Source: Aphrophora alni (Eukaryota > Arthropoda > Insecta > Hemiptera > Aphrophoridae). Taken from it: a stretch of DNA of 64,000 bases. Made by a program: the position numbers and the translations under genes. Shown piece after piece: positions 57,050 to 64,000 of this stretch; position 1 is the first letter of the stretch, and every line of letters starts with the position of its first letter. The notes below the pieces were generated by a model, which had not been told where the DNA came from, searched no databases, and saw only the letters and a list, made by a program, of their open reading frames with translations. The DNA is taken from positions 45,068,368 through 45,132,367 of the forward strand of contig OY740768.1 in the NCBI GenBank assembly GCA_963513935.1. Reading direction: 5' to 3'.

Positions 57050-58894
57050 GAATAAAACAATGAGTCATTATTCTGCAAAACCTTTCATGATAATTGCTCT
57101 TCGCTTAAAGTAGTTCTATGAACAACAATCCAGGTACCTGTACATTTATGTAAAAGCGATTTTTCCGGTCGTTTTTTTAAATGTCAACTTGAGTCTTGTA
57201 TTGATTATATTCAGATAACAATCTTTAGTTATTAATATATACAAATTTAATGTTTCAGTTTTATTCAATTTTACTGCATAATTACTTAAACGATAGAGGG
57301 GGATCTAAAGTAATTGCTTTAATTACAATAAAATATGTGTAAACTTACTCTGTATTATAATTTTAATTATATGTTTAACCTAAATAAAATTTAAACACGC
57401 GGATTATGAATAAGCTATTGCGAAATGATTTTAATTTGCATTATTATCTCGTCGGGAATAAAATAGGTATAGAGTTGAAAAATGTCCATAATTTTTTAAA
57501 ATTCTAATACATTAATTAATTAAACAATGCTAACATTCAGCTTTTAGATGATTTTAAGGACATTTTTAATTCAACATTTGGTCAAATTTAGAACTGAACG
57601 AAATGAATCTTGACTACTAAACCAACGAAAAATATTATTGTTTTTGGAATTTCTATTGTTTACTAGTAGCCTAAACTTGTCATCAATCGGGGAAAAAAAT
57701 TCATAGTACTTTTTTGATGACGAATATTTTATTAATTCAAATCTCGTATGATTTAAATTTATTTTCATGTTAATGAATTAATTATTTGGAAAACATATTT
57801 ATTAAATTTATAGAAATAATAACTGAAAAATCATATAATGTATAGTTTAAAATTTTTCATAAGTTAGGAATAAAAAGCAAAAACAATAATCTATGAGAAT
57901 AAATTATACAAAATTTTATGTTAATATTCAGCTTAGAAGGAAACATTCATTCAGATAGATTTACCGATGGCTTTAGTCATCTATTTTCGAAAGAAAATAA
58001 ACCTTTAAAGTTATTGTTGCCAATCTCTAAACAAAATGTCAAATCGTGAGTTACCGGAAAAACCCCAAGCTGAGCTAAGAGGCTGTTATAAAAGATTTAT
58101 TAAAATAATAATATTGAAATATTTTTCGAAAGAAAGTGATCATCACTCATATTTTTTTTTTAACTGACATATACAGGTCTAATATATATGGTGATGATTA
58201 TTTGTGGTTGTTTTTATGGTGTTTTACGTATGTATGATACAAAGATCAAGCAATTACTTCCACCGTTTATTTAGAAATAAGTACAGAGTTCATTCCACAG
58301 TGTCTATAAAGACATTAAAGACAGGTGCGGTAGTTTTTTTTTTACATATATTTTATATCACCTACTAATGAACGCTACCCGAAAACATCAAACAAAGTGA
58401 CGTAATGTAAGCTATTTATTTTTAAAAAATACCACTTTACTATTCATTCATAGTTATATTGTTATACGTGAATGCAATACTAATAAGGAAATACTACATA
58501 CACATATAACTTTTATAGCTTACTGAATGTGTGTGCTAAATACTAGCCTAAATAATGACGAGGTGGCATCTCGTGCATTCTGAAAATTCAACAGTGTTAT
58601 GGTACTACGTATATTGGATAAACAAGGTTCATAACAATAAAATGTTCATAACAAGCTTAGAAATAATGTTTAACCAGTAATTACTAACTTTAAATGGAAA
58701 CAATTACTCTTAAATACGTAATTTTTCAACTTTATCCTTCACTGAAGAGGTCTTTTTGTATGCTTGTTTTGAGTCGATCAATGATACCAAATAGGGATCT
58801 GAAAACGGAATAAAAATTAAAGCGAAAAACTATAGCAATCATCATCGAATTAACAAAAAATTAGAAGATGTAAGAAAAGTTATCCCAATATGGT
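57050..58894. other. AT-rich non-coding DNA (probable intron)
   Basis: A short ATG frame at 58035-58154 begins MSNRELPEKPQAELRGCYKR, which is coding-like for 20 residues, then dissolves into AT-rich sequence. No family recognised. The minus-strand frame at 57571-57768 looks accidental. Confidence 0.45.
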
Positions 58895-59000
58895 CCTCAT
58901 AACTCGGTAGCGTCAGGGTCGAAAGAGAACAACAGTTGGTAAAAAGAGAACTATTAGAAATGATGAACAAGAGGTATCTAACGCAAGGCAAAATAATTAA
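58895..59000 (+). repeat. Dispersed repeat family C, copy 5
   Basis: GGTAGCGTCAGGGTCGAAAG, AGAACAACAGTTGGTAAAAA, GAGAACTATTAGAAATGATG and GGTATCTAACGCAAGGC. Confidence 0.7.
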
Positions 59001-59659
59001 AAAAACAGATTTGGAGAAATAAAATTAAGTACATCTATATACAACATTTTGTACTAATAATAAAGTTATTTATTTTAAATATTTCTCAGTACTTGTTTAA
59101 AGATATCACATTCAATCATACAAACACGTTTTATTCTACTTTTGCTTCAATATTAATTGAAAACAAAATTTGTTAACATTGTTATATACCGAAAAGGCTT
59201 AGCTTCATTATTTAAAAAAATATTGGCATGATGGTAATCACATCCAAAGATTATTAAAGTTAAAATATCTGCAAGTCTACATGTTGCTATCCGTTTCATT
59301 ATTGGTTTAGACAAAGAGATTTTGGAAAAAAAAAAATCTAATCTTTTCTGGGGACGAGTTTTTTAAACATAACAAACTTTCATCAATTTCAAGAGAGCTG
59401 ATACTTTATTTTGACTAAAAAATATAAGAATTGTATAACACATGTTGTGGGCAACAAAACCTGTAATGTTATTTCTTAGACTGATAGAACAGGCTTAATT
59501 AATAATGGATGCAATCTTAAAATTATAGACACATTTTAAAGCCATTAAAATAACTAATGGTTCAATGCATTTATGTAATACAAGGAGATCTTCTACATTT
59601 CGGTTTCTTGGGCCATAGAAAAAGTAGATCTATTAGAGTAAGTTTGTTTAAATTAGTGG
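59001..59659. other. AT-rich non-coding DNA
   Basis: Nothing recognised up to the satellite boundary. Confidence 0.6.
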
Positions 59660-61055
59660 TTACACACGTTTTCAGAATCTAGTAATTGTGGACAACACTA
59701 TTTTTAGATTATATTATACAGCAATCACTCGCTTCAATCGTGAGATGTTCGGAATCTAGTAATTCTGGACATCACTATTTTCTTGGCGTAAATTATATTA
59801 AACAGCTTTCACTCGGTTCAATCGTGAGGTGTTCGGAATCTAGGAATTATGGACAACACTATTTATATTATATTAAACAGTATACACTCGCTTCAATCCT
59901 GAGGTGTTTATATTTAGTAATTTTGGACATCACTATTTTCTTGAGGTGGATTATATTAAACAGCATTCACTCGCTTCAATCGTCAGGTTTTCTGAATCTA
60001 GTAATAGTCGACATCATTATTTTCTTGACGTAAATTACATTAAACAGCCTTCACTCGCTTCAATCGTCAGGTTTTCGGAATCTAGTAATTGTGGACAATA
60101 CTATTTATATTATATTAAACAGCATTCACTTGCTTCAATCGTGAGGTGTTCAGAATCTAGTAATAAATTGTGGACATCACTATTTTCTTGACGTAAATTA
60201 CATTAAACAGACTTCACTCGCTTCAATCGTCAGGTTTTCGGAATCTAGTAATTGTGGACAACACTATTTATATTATATTAAACAGCATTCACTTGCTTCA
60301 ATCGTGAGGTGTTCAGAATCTAGTAATAAATTGTGGACATCACTATTTTCTTGACGTAAATTATATTAAAAAGCATTCACACGCTTTAAACGTGAGATGT
60401 TCGGAATCTAGTAATAAATTGTGGACATCACTATTTTCTTGACGTAAATTATATTAAAAAGCATTCACACGCTTTAAACGTGAGATGTTCGGAATCTAGT
60501 AATAAATTGTGGACATCACTATTTTCTTGACGTAAATTACATTAAACAGACTTCACTCGCTTCAATCGTCAGGTTTTCGGAATCTAGTAATTGTGGACAA
60601 CACTATTTATATTATATTAAACAGCATTCACTCGCTTCAATTGTGAGGTGTTCAGAATCTAGTAATAAATTGTGGACATCACTATTTTCTTGACGTAAAT
60701 TATATTAAACAGCATACACTAGCTTCAATCGTCAGGTGTTCGGAATCTAGTAACTGTGGACAACACTATTTATATTATATTAAACATCATTCACTCGCTT
60801 CAATTGTGAGGTGTTCAGAATCTAGTAATAAATTGTGGACATCACTATTTTCTTGAAGTAAATTATATTAAACAGCATACACTAGCTTCAATCGTCAGGT
60901 GTTCGGAATCTAGTAACTGTGGACATCACTATTTTCTTGACGTAAATTATATTAAACAGCCTTCACTCGCTTCAATCGTGAAGTTTCCTTAATCTAGTAA
61001 CTGTGGACATCACTACTTGATTGACATAGATTATTAAACAGCCACCATTCGATTC
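59660..61055 (+). repeat. Satellite array, 17 monomers of two interleaved types
   Basis: The word GAATCTAGTA (or a close variant) recurs about 17 times. Type A monomers (~75 bp) carry GGACAACACTATTTATATTA; type B monomers (~84-88 bp) carry GGACATCACTATTTTCTTGA and often an extra TAAAT after AGTAA. Both end ATTAAACAG...TTCACTCGCTTCAATCGT. From left to right the order is A B A B B A B A B B B A B A B B B, i.e. mainly an A-B dimer with local B duplications. Two adjacent B monomers (60330-60500) share private changes (AAAAAGCATTCACACGCTTT), a sign of recent local copying. The first and last monomers are the most diverged. Long open frames across it (59686-60191) are a by-product of repetition. 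Confidence 0.97.
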
Positions 61056-61155
61056 AATCATGTCAGTGTAGTCCTGGGAGGGCTCGAAATTGTACATAAT
61101 ATGTGAAGGAGCCTCCAATCGCCACGCAACTGTTTTAACACGGCCCTGCCAGTCT
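61056..61155 (-). other. GC-rich coding-like patch bordering the satellite
   Basis: About 50% GC. On the minus strand, after TATATTTAAAG, one frame reads DWQGRVKTVAWRLEAPSHIM and stays open into the last satellite monomer; another ends at a stop (LRGDWRLLHILCTISSPPRT). No donor site is convincing. It could be an exon piece or a transposon scrap; no family recognised. Confidence 0.25.
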
Positions 61156-62302
61156 TTAAATATACGAATAATAAAATATTGTTATTTTTTAATATAACTA
61201 ATGCGTTATATGTTGAATAACACAGGATATATGAAAAAAAAATTAAAATTAGTCCATTATTAATTAATTCATTCATTATTTAAGTAGTTCGTTGTCACCC
61301 CCATCTATATCAAAATTGATGATCATATTTTAAGTTTTGTAGTTTACGTACTTACGACATTGACAATGGAAAGTCACTTTTCAGTTTCCTGAGGTTATGA
61401 AACGTGAAGATCAGTCATAAAACGGAGGTCGAACTTTTTTTCGATTACCAAACTTAGCATATACTTCGTACACTGAGTAAATAAATTTAAAAACGCGCAA
61501 AAACGTAGACAAAATCAACTTTATATAAATATATATTGTATTAAATTTCGATATACCATTTAGCATATTGTCATAAAGGCTACAGAATTAAAAATTAGAT
61601 AAGGTTGAGTGAAAAAATCAAAACAAATTATATTAACAAACTCAATGAATTTTAAAACAAATTATATCAAATAGTTTCGATCTTTTTGTTAATTAATACA
61701 TTATAAAAATATAGTTATTATTATCTCATAATCCTTTTGCGACCTGGTATAGTTAGTATATGGTTAGTTTAATTTGCTACAAACTTGTACCTCCTTTTAT
61801 AACCCAACTTCGAGTTTCATGGCATAACGTAACCAGAAGATGTTATTTTTCACATGATTTTCTTATCTACGTAAATACAAGATACATTCACCATTGTTTC
61901 CAAGGAATATTGTAATATAGTTTGTAAGTATATTTACCCTCTGTTTTAGCATATTTATAATCACATTGCGACTCAGACAACTATTTAAAATTGTTCAAAC
62001 AGCTGGTATTTAAATTTTTAATTTGACCAGTTTTACAAATTACAACGTGCCAAAACGTCTTAGTGTTAAAAAAAAATTCTTTCTACATGCGATTATAACA
62101 TTTTGTACTCCTAAATTAAGTATCATAAAATGCGAATTTCACACAGTTGTAAGTTCAAAAGAATTGTGATTTGCTATGACTTGATTCGTAAATAAAACTG
62201 CGTCATATAATCAAACATATGATTTTCAATAACCCTCTGTATGGGTTATAGCGCTACCAATACATCACGGAATGCACTCCGTCAAATTATTTAGCAGTAT
62301 AA
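61156..62302. other. AT-rich non-coding DNA
   Basis: Nothing recognised. Confidence 0.6.
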
Positions 62303-62689
62303 GTAAATCAAAGAGAAGAAAGTTAAAATAGCAAAAGATTATTTGAAAGTTTTTATGTTATAGCGAAATTACATCAAATCTTTTCTTCCACTTGGCCGTC
62401 ATAGATAGGGAGAGAAAAATAAATGTGTTATTGAAAGATGAGTTAGGTATTTGACATAAAAAATATCGGTCGAGAAAGATCTTACTTTAGGCGAAAGGGG
62501 GGAATGGAAGATCTTTCTCGACCGATATGTTTATGTCAAATTCCTAACTCATCATTCAATAACACATTTAATTTTCTCTCCCTATCTATGACGGTCAAGT
62601 GGAAGAAATGATTTGATGTAATTTCGCTATAACATAAAAACATTTCAAATAATATTTTGCTATTTTAACTTTCTTCTTTTTGATTTATA
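62303..62689. repeat. Long hairpin: ~180-bp arms, 26-bp loop, ~94% identical
   Basis: The left arm 62303-62482 and right arm 62509-62689 are reverse complements with about ten differences. The innermost part (ATCGGTCGAGAAAGATCT) is perfect for 18 bp. The loop (62483-62508) is purine-rich. The arms hold no open frame. A transcript would fold into a ~180-bp duplex, the type of structure processed into endogenous siRNAs in insects. Origin as a foldback/MITE is likely, but no clear target duplication flanks it. Confidence 0.95.
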
Positions 62690-62709
62690 AACAAAAAGTA
62701 ATTCTTTTT

Positions 62710-62904
62710 GATTTCTTCTTTTTTGATCAGATGAACGTGGAGGGCAGTAATGTGGATCTCCATACTCATCCATTTTTAAGGGATGTTTTAAGTGGGTGTA
62801 AAAGCTATAAATATGGGGAAGGCACCATCGTGCTAGAAGCCCATTCGACGTCTCGAAGCAAGAGGCACTTGCTGTGGTCATTCTTCGTGAAGAAGACTTC
62901 ATAA
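62710..62904 (+). other. Candidate exon of unknown gene next to the hairpin
   Basis: GC rises to about 45% from 62730. A strong polypyrimidine acceptor TTTCTTCTTTTTTGATCAG (ending near 62730) precedes an open frame with NVEGSNVDLHTHPFLRDVL, YGEGTIVLEAHSTSRSKRH and LLWSFFVKKTS, then TAA (62902-62904). The minus strand is also open (HPLKMDEYGDPHYCPPRSSD), and a third reading, with FFTKNDHSKCLLLRDVEW, exists on the minus strand too, so strand and frame are undecided. No family recognised. It may be a host exon, a transposon end or a processed fragment. Confidence 0.3.
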
Positions 62905-63240
62905 ATTAAGCTCCAAGGAATATGAATGGTCCGATCACCGGATTGTTCATTAAGCTACACCACACATTCACACTAAATATATACTAAAAGTTGGGTTCCA
63001 CCGTTGAATTGTAATTGATATCTGCTCAAGTGTTATTTGTGCAAGTTGGTGACAATCACCTTAGTGAAAAGTGACTCGTCAATAAATAAAATGTTCTTTG
63101 AAGGTGCAGCAACCAATTGCACCAAACAACTTGGACCGTCACCCAGATGTAGATGCTAAATTAGATGTTTGTGGTAAAGATAAAAGTTTTTTCATTAAGT
63201 GTTCTGCAAACCAATGATGTGAAACTCCAATACTTCTTGA
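62905..63240. other. Moderately GC non-coding DNA
   Basis: Less AT-rich than usual (for example CACCAAACAACTTGGACCGT), with many stops in all frames. It may be a continuation of the element or exon at 62.7 kb. Confidence 0.4.
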
Positions 63241-63290
63241 AAGGGATACTCCAATACTCCAATACTCCAGTACTCCAATACTTCTTCAGT
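63241..63290 (+). repeat. 8-bp minisatellite (TACTCCAA)n
   Basis: TACTCCAA repeated four times with one G variant, ending TACTTCTTCAG; a related AACTCCAATACTTCTTG lies just upstream at 63222. Confidence 0.9.
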
Positions 63291-64000
63291 ACTGATACCT
63301 GAACTAAGTTTAATATTATCAATTATTATTTAATCAATAGCAACGTTGAGTTGTACCGAACTTTGTTAGTTGTTACAAATACTAGGAAGTCAACCCAGTA
63401 TCCCGATGTTTTTGGAATTCTCATTAATTGTTTTAAAATGTGGAATACTGCTGTTTTCAGCCGCTGTAGCAATACCATTGCTCACGTACAAATCATATTA
63501 GCCTATTCCTCAATTGTAATTAAGTGCAACATTACTACAATGTATTTTACTAATGACAGTTAAATTAACGTAATTTCACAAAATACTTTCACTAATATCA
63601 GTAACAACACAAACTATATACAGTACCTGATAAACGTCTTTACCTAACCTAACAAAATGATTCAAATACTGTACAATTATGCAAAAAATATAATTATTGA
63701 TCAGCTGTGGTTACTGTATATCCAACCTATTACATAAACAATAAAAATATAATTATAGTATTTTAATTTAAAATTTATATGAAACATTTTATAATTTTTT
63801 TTACTATAATAAATAATTCTTGAAAGATTGGTTATTTTTATCAATTTTATTATTTACGTTTTTGGTGTTCTAAACAATTATTGAGAAAATATTTGTTTTA
63901 GTTTTTTGTCGATAACTAGGTTATCGTTTGAGCTACAGATAAAAAGGTAAAAGTATAATTACAAAAATATTTTATCTCTTGTAAATTTTGCATAAAATGA
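63291..64000. other. AT-rich non-coding DNA
   Basis: An open frame at 63351-63563 has no recognisable domain. A two-unit telomere-like motif CCTAACCTAAC lies at 63643-63653. Nothing else seen. Confidence 0.5.

Noticed and set aside
59686..60191. Two overlapping + strand open frames of 115 and 95 codons
   Set aside because: They lie wholly in the satellite; repetition of a stop-free unit explains their length and the peptide has no domain character.

Overview
This window looks like non-coding genomic DNA from an arthropod, most likely an insect with a large, AT-rich (roughly 70-75% A+T), repeat-laden genome. Supporting signs are short (TTAGG)n interstitial motifs (the usual arthropod telomere unit), eukaryotic transposon families (mariner, pogo/Tigger, non-LTR retrotransposons with an R1/LOA-like tail), microsatellites, satellites and long gene-free AT-rich stretches. 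A hemipteran or another large-genome insect would fit, but the sequence alone does not prove the order. No complete host gene, rRNA or functional tRNA gene is visible. The window is either intergenic or, more interestingly, inside the introns of a very large minus-strand gene. That second reading rests on one clean 33-nt minus-strand microexon (57014-57046).

Layout. 0-9 kb: AT-rich DNA with a ~600-bp diverged repeat (3.46-4.08 kb, second copy at 16.0 kb), a (CCTAA)4 motif (6.07 kb), a tRNA-like foldback (8.31 kb) and a textbook 3'-tail retroposition with a 13-bp target duplication and long poly(A) (8.87-9.07 kb). 9-16 kb: a 1455-bp pogo/Tigger-like transposon with perfect 25-bp inverted repeats and TA target duplication (10.84-12.30 kb), a 29-bp-arm hairpin (12.8 kb) and several dispersed repeats. 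17-19 kb: an (AT)30 tract, a mariner transposase fossil and a ~100-bp tandem satellite. 20-30 kb: mostly empty apart from a candidate coding segment at 21.0-21.4 kb and inverted partners of repeats at 7, 10 and 13 kb. 30-32 kb: a ~588-bp tandem duplication cut short by a degenerate R1-like 3' end. 35-41 kb: a second pogo/Tigger-like element with a broken transposase, bracketed by ~300-bp direct repeats and carrying a dispersed repeat that recurs inverted at 39.7 kb. 44.4-44.9 kb: a ~535-bp foldback element. 47.7-48.3 kb: an odorant-receptor-like remnant followed by a reverse-transcriptase remnant. 50-59 kb: degenerate tandem repeats, further copies of a five-member repeat family all in one orientation, and the microexon. 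59.66-61.05 kb: a 17-monomer satellite with two interleaved monomer types. 62.3-62.7 kb: a near-perfect 180-bp-arm hairpin next to a GC-richer candidate exon.

Function. Nothing here acts together as a pathway. The content is a layered record of transposition and tandem amplification. The parts most likely to matter to the host are the microexon, the GC-richer candidate coding islands (21.0-21.4, 61.06-61.15, 62.7-62.9 kb) and the long hairpins, which could make double-stranded RNA if transcribed. All similarities quoted are from reading by eye; no search was run.
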